A stretch of 42,327 nt of DNA from positions 113,396-155,722 of the forward strand of contig NW_019091605.1 of NCBI RefSeq assembly GCF_001949145.1, given 5' to 3'. The notes below the pieces were generated by a model. It made no database searches. It had not been told where the DNA came from and saw nothing but the letters and a program-made list of their open reading frames with translations. This document shows, piece after piece, positions 22,013 to 42,327 of the stretch (the stretch's first letter is position 1; every line of letters begins with the position of its first letter). Position numbers and translations under genes: made by a program. Origin of the DNA: Acanthaster planci. Taxonomy: Eukaryota; Echinodermata; Asteroidea; Valvatida; Acanthasteridae.

Positions 22013-22351
22013 CATTGACGGAAGCCACATTCGGATGGCAAACGATTTATGAACACATTTTCGAGGTAGAGGGGGGTGGACCATATGAAATGTAAAACAA
22101 GGATAGTGACCATGGATTCATGGTTAAACTAAAACTAAAGCACGCGGTGTTGAAAAATCACTAATAGGCGTATGTACTGATAACGTCACACTTTGTTTAC
22201 ATGTGCACTTTTCGTAGAGCCAGTGGGGGACCCATGGTCGCTGAGCACAGTGGGCCCCAAGCTGAACCTAGAGAGGGCGCGATTTTCCTAGCAACGGAGG
22301 CTCCTGTGGTAGTCATGGTTTACAAATGACTATGACGTGTGTGTTAAGTGT

Positions 22352-22411
22352 GCGTCGCTACCAGCAAGTCTAAAACGAACACTCCTGACCACCATGGCTC
22401 TTTTTAACCGA
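22352..22411 (-). repeat. Dispersed repeat fragment (pair with 8873-8935)
   Basis: Reverse-complement relative of 8873-8935; lies just after the semaphorin stop codon, possibly in the 3' UTR. Confidence 0.5.
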
Positions 22412-22696
22412 GGAGGAGTGTTTCTGCTCAAGGCGGATAGGAAAACACACACATAAACATCTAGTTTCATCATCAGTAAGGATGGAGTCCATTGATCTTC
22501 CTGATGTCTTCATAGCCTGTCATGTACTGTACTTTAATTAACCTAGACAAATATTCTGGTTTGCAGCTGGCAAAAAAAACCCCCTGGCTAGTACGTACCG
22601 GGTGTGTAGATGTCAAATTATGGAGACTGAATCACCTCAAAAGGGTGGTGGCGCTGCTCACACATCTCATTTTAAGACGCATATTTTTGCTTTTTT

Positions 22697-22702
22697 ATTA
22701 AA
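22697..22702 (+). terminator. Candidate poly(A) signal ATTAAA, semaphorin
   Basis: ATTAAA 685 bp after the semaphorin stop, with T-rich sequence downstream. Rival AATAAA signals lie at 23386-23391 and 24404-24409; which is used cannot be told from sequence. Confidence 0.35.
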
Positions 22703-24589
22703 GCTTTTTTTGGATTTCAATTTTTTTTCACTATATCGTTTAAAACATCGTTGGCCCTGCTTGATCATTTTGACATGCTTCCACTAGCTAATCGTGTCGA
22801 AATGGCATCAATGATGCCAGGGACAGACATCTCAATAACTGAACAGTTGTGTTTTTTTTTTCATCTGTCCAAGGTAATGCCCTACACTTTCACGGAGGAG
22901 AGTGCAGATTTTTAGAGCATTTTAGATTTTCCGTCTTTTTTTCTCCTGGACGTCGTTTCTCTCCGAGGAAGTTAGATTGTACACCTTTTCTGTACAAAAC
23001 CATTGCTGTTTCTCAAGTACAACTAATCAACGCACTAACTCAGTTGTAATTATGTGAGCTCAACCTGGTGTACGACAACATGTCTCATAAAAAGGGCTCC
23101 ACAAATATATGACCCAATAATAACTTATTTTTCATTAATTCGTATTAAGCAGAGATGTTTGTAATAAACTGCTATACTCGACTTATGTACGTGTGTTGTA
23201 AATGTACATGTACGTTTGATCGTGTGTTACATGAGTTCGATCATTTCAATCGTACAGTAGCGTAAAGCATATTGGTACTGGAACAACATAAATCAGGCAT
23301 GACGTTTATATACTGCACATGCGAAATCTCAACAGAAATAACCGTGTTTAGTAAGTGCTATATGTTGCCAGAATACGAAAGACATAATAAATGGCGGACT
23401 ACTATTTTGCGGCCCTCAACGTGCTGCACCACCGCCTAAGCTTGTCTCGTGTACAGTTCTGTATAGTCTGCATAGTTATTTATGTCACGTAGAGGATAAT
23501 GCTCGAGGCATGCGACATTCGTGAGTAGGGCCCCTCCGTACCATGAATGTCGCGTACCGGGGGTATTATGCGACTTAACCTCCACCTGAGACGTCACGCT
23601 ATTGTTTCACCGCTCCATTATTTTTGATTTACAGACTGCTCAAGCTAAATGATGAAAGAAATTAACAGTTTGGTTTGATGGCGTGTCTCTGTGCTTGTAG
23701 ATTTTTAAAAGAGAGTTTTCTCACAGAGAATTTTTGTCGCAAAAATCCAAAGTTTTTCATCCACTACAAAAATGCGTGAATAGACCTTTGAGGACAATTT
23801 TGCCAACTTTTCGAATGGACGCCCCACCCACAAAACAGTTGACGAAATTAGACATTCGAATACATTTTGTCTCCGTTAACAGTACCCCAAAACATTCTTC
23901 TAGTTGAAATTAAAAGTTTAATTGAGCAGTTTTGTGTTATCACACGAGTGCGAGTGGAACACAGAATAATGTAGTGCGTCTGTGTCCCGTGCATGTATAC
24001 CAAGAAGTCGCGTGGCTTATACAATCTGTTGATATGAACCGTGTTATACAGTTATATATCACACTGTTTGTTGCCATGGATCGACCAATCAGAATTGAGA
24101 ATTCAAGTTTGCCTGAAGATAGTGAGTTATATCATCCATGGTTATATTAATGAACAATCCATCAATGATTTATTGCACCCACAAGTGAAATTATATTTGT
24201 GAATAATTTTATGTGACAAATGTTGTTACGTTAGGTTGGGTTCATGATACCTAAACCTTTCTTGCATTGGCCACATATAGACCTCGAATATGAAAACAAA
24301 GTCAATTTGATTGAACAAAAAACATTGTTAGGGAGGATTTTATTATGCACATGTTGGCTTGTCTTCATTAGTCTTTTATAAATTTGCCATTTCCCATGCA
24401 ACAAATAAAGTGGGATTGGTCTTGACTTCTCATGGAAATGTAAAAGGACCCAAACCAGTAACATTGTTAAAAGTTTCATCTCGCAGTGGCGATCGAGTTA
24501 CGATCTCGTCGTGGGGAGATACCAATTTGAATAGGTGTTTTGCACATGGCCCTCATACGCTTCCGTAATTTTTACAAAAGATACCGTGA

Positions 24590-24856
24590 ACACCACGAAT
24601 GGCGGGGAAAAAAGTAAGAGAAGAAAACTAGTTTGTTTTAAAACTCCAATTTATCCAGTGCGTAACATCCACAAGCTCCAGTTTTATCCACTATAATCTA
24701 ACATTTTATTAGCTATCACTTTTGGACAAATTCTTCATGGGGCGGGCCCGCCCTCGCCGACTTGGGAGTTCATTGATGGGAGCGCGAAAAAGGATGATGG
24801 AAGGACTGGGAACAACTCTACTTGGTCATTTTTTTTTGCATTCATTCAATTTCAAG
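24590..24856 (+). promoter_or_regulatory. Probable IDH3A promoter / 5' UTR with GC box
   Basis: The 14-bp palindrome GGGCGGGCCCGCCC at 24740-24753, about 100 bp before the ATG, is a double Sp1/KLF-type site. There is no TATA box at a fitting place. The ATG lies in CAAGATGGCG, the YY1 core often placed at TSSs or starts of TATA-less housekeeping genes. Transcription start not determined. Confidence 0.5.
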
Positions 24857-34543
<9,687 letters not shown>

Positions 34544-35490
34544 TAACGAGCTTGCTCAGTTGCCCCTTCAGTATCTACAATGTATCCCACGTCTCAGGAT
34601 TCGCAGAGGTAGTTCTAGACAGTTACGTAGGCAATGAATGGATCCCCCCCAAGTAGTTGTTGGTCACTAATTTCCCCCCTCCAAAAAGAGACACAATTCC
34701 TTTTTTGCAAAGTGTTGGTAAGAAAAACAATAGGTTGCTACCTTCATGGGCTCCACTCTGAACTAAAGAGGGGACTTTTAACCACGCTCGTCCGTTACCT
34801 ACATGCACCTGGCATGGACTTTCATTGTGTTCATGTAGTTCAGAAAACTCTGTGAAAATACTCATGCCTCTAAATCTGTGTTCCAGAAAGGGGGGCTGGT
34901 ATTCATGTGTGAACAGGGCTTAGTCAACACAAACTGCTTAACGAGGACATGTTACTCTTCACGGGTCAGACAATGGTTAGGTGTGCATTACGCTGATCCC
35001 ATAGCGTGATCATGACCTCACTGCCAATGCACGAGTGTTCTCCTGGCCTGGTCGAGCGTGTACTCTTGCTCACTCATGCATCATACTCCTGTTTGTACAC
35101 TCATGAGTATACTCGCGTCGATGCGGGCAGCACACTCAAACACTGCCCAAGTGTCGGTTGTCGCCTCGCATGTTTGTCAAGGGCAGGGGGGGAGATTTAC
35201 CTTCTGGAGCCCATACACCTGGCATGAAAACAACTGCCTCTATACCACCCCATCACAAGAGTGACTCCAGCGTTTTGAGTAAACTGTCGTTTACCTTGTT
35301 GTAAACCTTATTGTTTCACGTAGTTCTGAACACGACTGAATCACATTTTTTGAATAGAGTTGCCTGTTGCCAGGCAACGGCTGAGAGGCTAACCTTGCAA
35401 ACAAGGAAATATACAAAACAACCTGTCTTGTAAAAAAATTGTACAGTGGCCAGATGATGGTGTGGAGATTTGATCTACCCTTCTGACTTA

Positions 35491-35496
35491 AATAAA
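35491..35496 (+). terminator. Poly(A) signal AATAAA, IDH3A
   Basis: Perfect AATAAA 948 bp after the IDH3A stop, followed by a T/G-rich stretch (GTTTTGCAATATGTTCC). It ends just before a MITE at 35521. No earlier AATAAA was seen after the stop. Confidence 0.6.
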
Positions 35497-35520
35497 GTTT
35501 TGCAATATGTTCCAAGCCTA

Positions 35521-35755
35521 GGCCGTTTTCCAATACTCAACTTCGGCTCCGTCTCAAGCTTCATCTGTTTTTTTACTACCTGACTTTGAAGCTGTAAGCG
35601 CAGTGATCAGTCTAATAGTGCCACAAAACATCCAATAAGATGCAAGAGAACTAAAAATTACAGTAATCCAATGTAATTTAAACGCTTCAGGCCCGGGAAT
35701 TGGTTTTGGGAACGAAGCCCGAGACGGAGACGAAGTTGAGTATTGGAAAACGACC
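35521..35755 (+). mobile_element. 235-bp MITE with GGYCGTTTTCCAATACTCAACTTCG ends
   Basis: Terminal inverted repeats of about 35 bp (GGCCGTTTTCCAATACTC / GGTCGTTTTCCAATACTC). A CTA triplet lies on both sides (35518-35520, 35756-35758), so a 3-bp target duplication is likely. That and GG-C ends suit PIF/Harbinger-type MITEs (inference). Confidence 0.75.
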
Positions 35756-37142
35756 CTATGTATCTGGCCATCATCTGGACAGCTAAACAAGATGCAGGTT
35801 TCAAGTGTAAGGATTGATATGTAACATATGTTCATACATGCAGCAGACCTGTAGCATAACGACATGCTCTGTTTAATAACATGCACTCTTTTCTAAGGCA
35901 GTGAGGTGGGCACGGTCCGTCCAGCAACCTTAGGAAAGCATACATTTAAACAAAGCCCGACACCATTATAATTTAGGTTTACCCTCTTTCTGGTTGAAAT
36001 GTTGCATTGCACCGGTGTTACCCATGATTCACAGTATGGGCCCTTGTCATTTAAACTTTTTTTACTTGAACTAGTTTGTAATGTCAGTTTAAACAGTTAA
36101 ACGTAATTTATCACTACAAAGTTGCAATAGATATTGATATTGGAATTGATATAAGTATTTTTAATCGTTTAAAAGTGTTTTGAAATGGTACTTACGTTAA
36201 AGCTTTTATATTGTTGCAAAGTTTGCCATGTACAGTTTATCCGTGGTGTTCCCCAAGTGTTCAGTATAGTACAACACACATGTATTCTGTACATGTTGAA
36301 AAGTTGGCTTCTAACAACTCAGATGCTATAAAACTTTGAACCAAACATTTGAACTTGTGAAAGTTTGAAACGCACTCAGAAATGAATATTTCTATAAGAG
36401 CAGAGTGTCCAGAGAGGCTTACAAGTTTCATTGATTAAACGCTTTCATTTCGGGGCAGTAAGTGCCCAGAGAGTTAATGTTGAAAGCTTTTTATGACTTC
36501 GCAGTATTGCAGTATCACAGGATGAAGTGATTTCTTTGTGTCATTCAAGTCTATTGTTCATTTGCAGTTGCCTCGGCCTGATCCGGAAAGAGTAAGATCC
36601 AGAACGAAACAAGTGTATTGTTAATGGTTTTGAATCGGCCACAGGCTTGCAATAGAGGCCCAATCAGTAACGCCATATGGCGACTGGCATGCATTGAACG
36701 TGCTCTAGTTAGCGTGACATCTGACAGCCGTTTATCTCAGACAGCCTCAACTCATTGACTGAAATTTCAACTTGGTTTTTCACCAGCCTATAGCTTCAGG
36801 AACAGCTCAGTGCTTTCTCTTGCACAATGGCTGACAGATAATAGTTGTTGGCTTACCTACTTGTTTTTTTTTGGGTTTTTTTTGCCATTTGAGAGCAAAG
36901 TGACCTATGACATGGGCAATCTGCTCCAGAGCAGGGCCCAATTCCATCCAGATGCAGCATGTATGCAGAAAGCGGGCAGCTTTTGGCAAATTTTTCTGCA
37001 AGGATAACGTGAGCGGATGGTGTCGCGATACGCGACGCTTAGCACTTGTGGCTACCGGTAAGCAGAGTTTTCTGTGCTGAACAAATTTCTAAGCTTCGTC
37101 GCTGCTTGAATTTGGCCACTCTCTGCCATGATTTGATTAGTA

Positions 37143-37481
37143 TGCCCCAACTATAGTATCTGTCCCAACTATGGTTGGGATGGCCCTATCTACAGTGCCG
37201 AAGTTTAGCCGGCCCAAACGATGGCCGGCAAATTTCTGAGGAAATTTTCTTAACCTCCTAGTTTGTGTCTCACACTTGGCAAGTCCTCCATAACGCACCG
37301 ACCTGGCATTTTGTCCATGACACAAAAACTACATGTAGTCTCTGCAAGCAGGAGTCGCTGGTATCAATGAGATGATGTTGGCATACGCTATAGCACACAC
37401 TAGCACTTAGTGCTATAATTTGGCCAGTCCTGTGGTTTGGTACCATCCCATCTACAGTTGGGACAGACAGTAGTTGGGGCG
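37143..37481. mobile_element. 339-bp MITE flanked by TA
   Basis: Arms TGCCCCAACTATAGTATCTG and, reversed, CGCCCCAACTACTGTCTGTC, then CCCAACT(A/G)T(G/A)(G/A)(T/A)(T/G)GGGATGG; about 40 bp of pairing. TA dinucleotides at 37141-37142 and 37482-37483 fit Tc1/mariner-type target duplication. Confidence 0.72.
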
Positions 37482-38624
37482 TAACAGTTTTATTTGTGAG
37501 TTTGAACGTTCATATCTCATGTTATTTCATGCATTTTATTTTGTAAATTTTTTTTTACAAAGAGGTTTCTTTGCAAGGAGTGTGAATCACATCCATGATC
37601 TTCCTTGTCGGGAATGACGTGCGATTGCAATGACTATTTTCTGGTATGTTCATATTAAATGTTTGAAAGCTGCATAATGCTGATAGTTTGCAAGAGCTTT
37701 TGAGTAAGTCACTGTTTCCTTTGGGCCAAAAAATGGATGCATGCTTATTCAAAGACCAACAAAGATGACACACTGTAACAATGACAAATGGCTTAAAAAC
37801 TGGTCATTTCATAAACTTCACTAGAAAATTCCTCGTACAAAAATACACTGAAACGCTGGGTACAAAATGATTATCACAACAAGTACTTCTTATCTCTACA
37901 ATTTTCCATTTTTGGTTACTGCATGAATTAAGACAGGGCATAATGATCTGTCAATGATAGAAGAATGCGGTGGACGTAAATTTCATCTTCACCTGTACTG
38001 CATGCCTTATTTTAAATAAAAGATCACTCCACTGAAGTTGAATACATGATCTACAACAAATCAATGTTTCCTTCAATTGCGCGTTACAACCTGCACTGCA
38101 ATAGAATACTTAGTATTTCAAATTACAAATTGATAATTGACTGATTCAAAGGCACGTGGAAAATGAATGATTCAAAACTGTCTGGATCCCACAAAAAGAG
38201 TCTTAAGGCCACAGTTTCAGGATTCTGTTTTACCCGGTAGTTTAGACAAGCAAGGACAGACTGGTCTCTTGGTTTTGGCATACCACCAAGTTTGGCATCC
38301 AGGTGAAAACTGACAATCCATGGATGAAAAATGTCAAATTGATTCACACAAGTGGTCCTTTCACTAGAAAGTTGCTGTGGGGAATTATGACTCATTTTGT
38401 TATACCGGATGACAAATGCTTCATAATACATAGAGTGAACAATTTTAATTTTTTCCCAACTCCTAAACTTATTCACAGCAACTTTCACTGGTATTTTAAC
38501 TTAGACTTGAATGTACTGCAGTGTGCTTCAGTGCATGTTTCAAATGGCACGGAAGCAGCTTTGAGCTTTCTTTAAACTTTGCCACTTCCGAGCTTTGGCA
38601 CTGCCATGAGTTTATAGTCATTAA

Positions 38625-38675
38625 CCCTAACCCTCCTCAATCCATCACCTGTTGGAGGACTGAGGAGTGTTAGGG
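38625..38675. repeat. Inverted repeat with telomere-like CCCTAACCCT arm
   Basis: CCCTAACCCTCCTCAATCC pairs with the reversed CCCTAACACTCCTCAGTCC (two mismatches) around a 13-nt loop. Confidence 0.6.
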
Positions 38676-39254
38676 CTAGTCCAAAATATACACTTATCCA
38701 GCAATGTTTTACTGGAAATTCCTGATAGCCCCATTGGATGGCTGATAAGCATTGTGTTGGGTATTGTTCTGAGGGACTGTCTCAATAGGAATAGCCAAGA
38801 TTTTCAAAAAGCCCTGTTTAGTGTGGTGGGATGTGGTAAACAGTCTGAGGAAGCCATGTCCGAAAGTTAGGGCTTGGCTAGAAGTGACAAATGCGGCTAT
38901 GGAAGCCAGTACTGGCAGCTGTAGCCGCTTCCCATAGACTTGTGTTTACTGTCAGCCGTAACCAGTTATTGTGATTTGGTCCTGGGCTTACGAGAGGTAG
39001 ACTACACAGGTCTTACAACTAGTAATTCAGACTTGGTGGTGGTGTTCAGTTTGCCATGGAAAACATGGAAAATGGGAGAAATCAGACGATACAAGGAAAA
39101 GTTTATACCTGCATACACACTGGATACCCGCACCTCAAGCCGGAGCTTCCTTGAAATATTAAGAATACATGTAATACAGCATTTGTTCATGTTCTATGAC
39201 ATGTGGTATCTAACAGTATCCGCCATTTAACAGCACAGATATGCTGTCATCCCT

Positions 39255-39500
39255 GCTCGGTGGGCTCGCAACACGTGATAAATTCCTGAGACCATCTCAG
39301 CTCCCATGGGAGTATACTAGCCCGACGACCACTTACAAGCACCAAGGGATAAGCACAATAACCATATCTGCCCTTGCACAGGTACCTATTGACTTCTGGG
39401 TAGAGAGAGGCGAGTAGGGATGAAGTGACCTGCCCGAGGTCACAGCGTGTCACCACCTGCTAGGATTGGAACCCTGACCCCGTGATTGGAAGCTACAAAC
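39255..39500 (-). repeat. SINE-like sequence with tRNA B-box-like motif
   Basis: On the - strand GGTTCCAATCC (39463-39473) is one base from the tRNA B box GGTTCGAATCC. The stretch around 39381-39450 (GGTACC...GGGTAGAGAGAGGC...AAGTGACCTGCCCGAGGTCACA) has the look of a conserved domain seen in many metazoan SINEs (from memory). Confidence 0.5.
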
Positions 39501-40311
39501 CCTATTACGAACAATTCGTACATGAATTTTCAAATTGTACATCACATGTCCACTACTGTTGCCTCCCATGGAGCACGGTTATTGTTGCATAATGTATTAT
39601 GAATATTAAAAAAACGGCGTTACTGCATGGTAGTACAAAATCATGAGATACAGTAACAATATCAAAGTAATCTGAAGAGAGTTTGTACAGGAAACCTCAG
39701 AAATAATTAACATGATTGGTTTTTGGTTTCAAGGAACCTGAATCGAATATACAAATCGGTCAAGCCAATACATGTAATGTTAAGTATACAGAGTTGATAT
39801 GGAGGGGCCAATTGCCATCCCAGATGTCATACTGTAACCATCTAAGATTAGAAAAATGGTTCAAAACTCATTCAAACTGAATAGTTTTTCCTGATTCCCT
39901 AACACCTGAAATTCTCTTCATAGGTTTTTATGAACCCCTATAATATCGATTATGCTAGAAAAAAACGATGTTTGGTCCATCTCACATTCAAGAAAAAACT
40001 AAAAGCCTGTCTGATTAAAATAATTTATAAACAAATACATTATTAAATACCAGAACCAGAAACTGTCTTGACCAGGAACTGAATTTAGCAGTTCAGGATT
40101 TTGACTTTTTTTCCAACTAAAGCAGTATGTACAGAGCAATTAGTATCTTTGATTATCAATTATTCAACATCAAACAGATTCAAACAAAACAGAAAACAAT
40201 ACAAGGAAAACTGTACACTTGTCATTCAACAACGAATTCTATGAATCAATTACAGACATTGTTTTAACCAGGATTCAACCCAGCACCAACACTATTTAAT
40301 GTACCTATGTG

Positions 40312-40665
40312 CAGTGTTGGAGTCGGGTACTTCATCCTGGCCATCGCAAGTACTTTCACACACGCACATGTTTGTTCCACAATCACGGGACAACGTCCAT
40401 GTTGAAATGTCTTCGTTGCAGGTGCAAAAAAATGTTATGGGACCCAATTTTTGTCCCCGCGACCCGACTTCCCTGACAAAAGCAACTTTCCCCTCAGTGT
40501 GGCAAAGGGCTTTCCAAGTCCATGTACTTTTACTACTGACAATGGGGTGACTAACATGGGAATCTCTCTGTTACCGTTCATGGGTGAAAGGCTTGGAACT
40601 CATTGACACTGAAGTGCTTGTGAAGCGATTCTGGGTACTTTGTGGGTTACTTGACTACAACCCTG
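40312..40665. mobile_element. hAT-like MITE with CAGNGTTG ends
   Basis: Left end CAGTGTTGGAGTCGGGTAC, right end (reversed) CAGGGTTGTAGTCAAGTAAC. CAGNGTTG...-type termini are common in hAT elements. The 8-bp flanks (CCTATGTG / TGCATGTG) agree at only 6 positions. Confidence 0.5.
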
Positions 40666-41455
40666 ACTGCATGTGTACAGAAATACACACGAGGGAGATG
40701 GGGTTTTGCCTGTAGCAAATAATACATGGTCTAGTTCCCTATCCCTCCATATTCAAAAATTCCATTTAAGAGGGGAGAGTCCCTACCTAAAGCCCTTTGC
40801 TCTGGAAAGGAGACACTATTTTTGTTCATCTGGACACACAAAATTGACAACTCAAGTAATGAAAGGTACACCAGTACTGAAATGCACTATATAAATATTT
40901 TACATTTGTCACTCCTATTTAAACGATTGGACTGACCATATCAATTCACTTCAAGGCACTTCATTTTGGCAGAGTAATGCAAGCTATCTAAATACCTTCA
41001 GGTATGAAAAACAGGGAAAGTACACTTGTCAACTTGGCAGCGTGGTGCGACCAGGGATCGGTGCACGATGCCATTAAAGTTAAGTTTAACCTGAAAAAAA
41101 TGATCACAACCTGAAATGCTTGTTACAGCTTTGACTGTGTTCTTCTGTTGAAGTTCCTTTGTGGCAGGGAAATTCTGCTGCTGCCTGCTTTACAAAAATG
41201 AGCTCAGGGTTTGGGTACAAAACATTGCTCATTATAAAAGTACCGTTACAATGAGCTCTGTTGTCAATCCAAACCATAATTTACAGAGATACAGATCCAT
41301 ACTGAAACACAGTCCTGGTTTAAGGAGCTGGCTAGTAAAAACGTGAAGGAATGACCTGGCCTTTTTTAGAGGTGATTTTTTAGGTCCCTGCCAGAGTAGC
41401 TCATTTAGAGATAAAAAAGGAAGGTGTTTACGTGGCCAAAGTTGCAATGTGGAGT

Positions 41456-41763
41456 CTAGAGGTCCTCGTCGGTGTCGTCAAAAAAGTCCTCATCGTCGCT
41501 GCTGGGCAGGGCATTCTGGCGCAGCGTAATCTTGGGTTCCTCCCCTTTGCTGTTGTTGTAAAAGGTGGGGAGTGTCTCGTAGTTGTCCCTCCAGCAAAGC
41601 TTCTTGCGGGAGCGAGCCTGCAGGAGGCCGAAGAACAGGCCAAAGACGGCCAAGATCAGGAGGCAGATGAAGATGATCGCACCGTGATTCAGCCCGGGCC
41701 GGTCTGCCGGCTGGTCGGCTCCGCTGTTTCCCTGGTTGCCCTGTGACGGCATGCACTGCTGGT
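41456..41763 (-). CDS. Terminal exon of an unrecognised single-pass membrane protein
   Basis: On the - strand a strong acceptor (pyrimidine tract then GTGCAG, at 41764-41769) opens a frame from 41763 to the TAG at 41456-41458. The frame runs QQCMPSQGNQGN, a Gln/Gly/Pro linker, then a hydrophobic helix AIIFICLLILAVFGLFFGLL followed by basic residues (RSRKK). A cytoplasmic tail with YETLPTF and the acidic end SSDDEDFFDDTDEDL follows. The helix followed by basic residues suggests type I topology. Acidic clusters next to Ser and Tyr/Leu motifs are typical of proteins sorted by adaptors or casein kinase 2 (family knowledge, not shown here). I do not recognise the protein. The 5' exons lie beyond 41763, possibly outside the window. 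Confidence 0.72.
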
Positions 41764-42255
41764 CTGCACGCAGATCACAAATAAAAGAGCAAACAAATCA
41801 GTAATTTCACAGGGGGGCCAAGACCGATGGGATCTGCTAGGACTGAACACTTCACCTCGCCTGACAGTGGATATCTGAACACATTCCAGTAAATTCTGCA
41901 TATCTTGCTACAGGACGTCTACACTCGTCCTTATGCTCCGGTGATTCCCACTGAGATTGTACGCACAGGCTAAAATAGTCTGTGGAAGTTGAGAGTGTGT
42001 GTCGCCCTCAAGTAGCCACTTGCTGAGAGTTGTAGCAAATCTCGCTCCACAACAGGATTTTAAGGATCAACATTTGTGAAGTCCAACTTCGTAAAAGGAC
42101 TGGGGTTGTGGTATCTTGTCATTTTGAAAAGTTGGTATTTTCAACCAAAGTAATACAACATTAAGGACAAGTGCAACCTGCAAAAATACAGTCGGCAAGT
42201 GGTTGAACAAAACAGAAATGCTGAAATGTAGTAACCTTATGCCATGTCTGCTGAA
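41764..42255. other. Intron of the minus-strand gene, nothing seen
   Basis: Follows the acceptor of the terminal exon on the - strand. No upstream exon was found before the terminal purine repeat. Confidence 0.5.
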
Positions 42256-42327
42256 AAGATGAAGAATGAGAAATGAGAATGAGAGGTGAGGAATGAGAAT
42301 GAGAAATGAAACTGAGAAATGAGAATG
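42256..42327. repeat. Purine-rich GAGAATGAGAAATGA tandem repeat
   Basis: Units GARAATGA repeat to the window end, so its full length is unknown. Confidence 0.85.

Larger units (their letters stand above)
22013..24589. other. Intergenic / semaphorin 3' UTR
   Basis: No open frame with coding character. Contains candidate poly(A) signals, the 22352-22411 repeat, and near 24030-24150 a possible decayed inverted repeat (AACCGTGTTATA / TATAACCATGG). Confidence 0.6.
35756..41455. other. Intergenic and probable 3' UTR of the minus-strand gene
   Basis: No coding exon recognised on either strand. Holds the elements at 37143, 38625, 39255 and 40312. On the - strand ATTAAA at about 40293-40298 and AATAAA at 37535-37540 are possible poly(A) signals of the membrane-protein gene. 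Confidence 0.5.

Noticed and set aside
24722-24856. N-terminal extension of IDH3A from ATG 24722
   Set aside because: It would place 45 extra residues before a normal presequence and overlap the GC-box promoter; total length fits the family without it.
39463-39473. A functional tRNA gene
   Set aside because: Only a B-box-like word is present; no acceptor stem, A box or anticodon arm could be folded.

Overview
The window is a 42.3 kb piece of animal nuclear DNA. It holds two multi-exon genes on the + strand and the last exon of a third gene on the - strand. All introns follow GT-AG and their phases agree from exon to exon. Introns are mostly 0.4-2.3 kb and rich in small inverted-repeat (MITE-like) elements. 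The palindrome TACATGTA occurs at least 20 times where about one is expected. The coding content (a semaphorin and a mitochondrial NAD-isocitrate dehydrogenase alpha subunit), the intron sizes and the repeats suggest an invertebrate deuterostome. A cephalochordate (amphioxus, Branchiostoma) is my best guess, but this is inference. The window opens exactly on a GATC site and has one undetermined base (32996), as a cloned insert might.

Region 1 (542-22012, +): the 3' 19 exons of a semaphorin gene. They encode 705 residues: sema beta-propeller, a short atypical PSI-like cysteine segment, one Ig domain, and a hydrophilic Ser/Gly/Glu tail ending at a TGA. No transmembrane segment or GPI signal is visible, so the product is predicted to be secreted. 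The start codon and signal peptide lie upstream of the window or were not found.

Region 2 (22013-24856): intergenic, with candidate poly(A) signals for the semaphorin and a GC-box promoter for the next gene.

Region 3 (24857-34543, +): a complete IDH3A gene with 11 coding exons and 366 codons, the length I know for human IDH3A. All catalytic motifs are intact. A poly(A) signal lies at 35491. Intron 6 is almost filled by a MITE and by a minisatellite whose unit resembles the exon 6 splice donor. Intron 8 carries a TTAA-flanked MITE.

Region 4 (35500-41455): no gene found. It holds several MITEs, a SINE-like fragment and probably the 3' UTR of the - strand gene.

Region 5 (41456-41763, -): the terminal coding exon of a single-pass membrane protein with a very acidic cytoplasmic end, which I do not recognise. 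It is tail-to-tail with IDH3A.

The genes do not form a pathway: one is a guidance ligand, one a TCA-cycle subunit, one an unknown membrane protein. I see no evidence of a new multi-gene system. The unusual content is in the repeats, the splice-site-like minisatellite and the divergent semaphorin C-terminal half.
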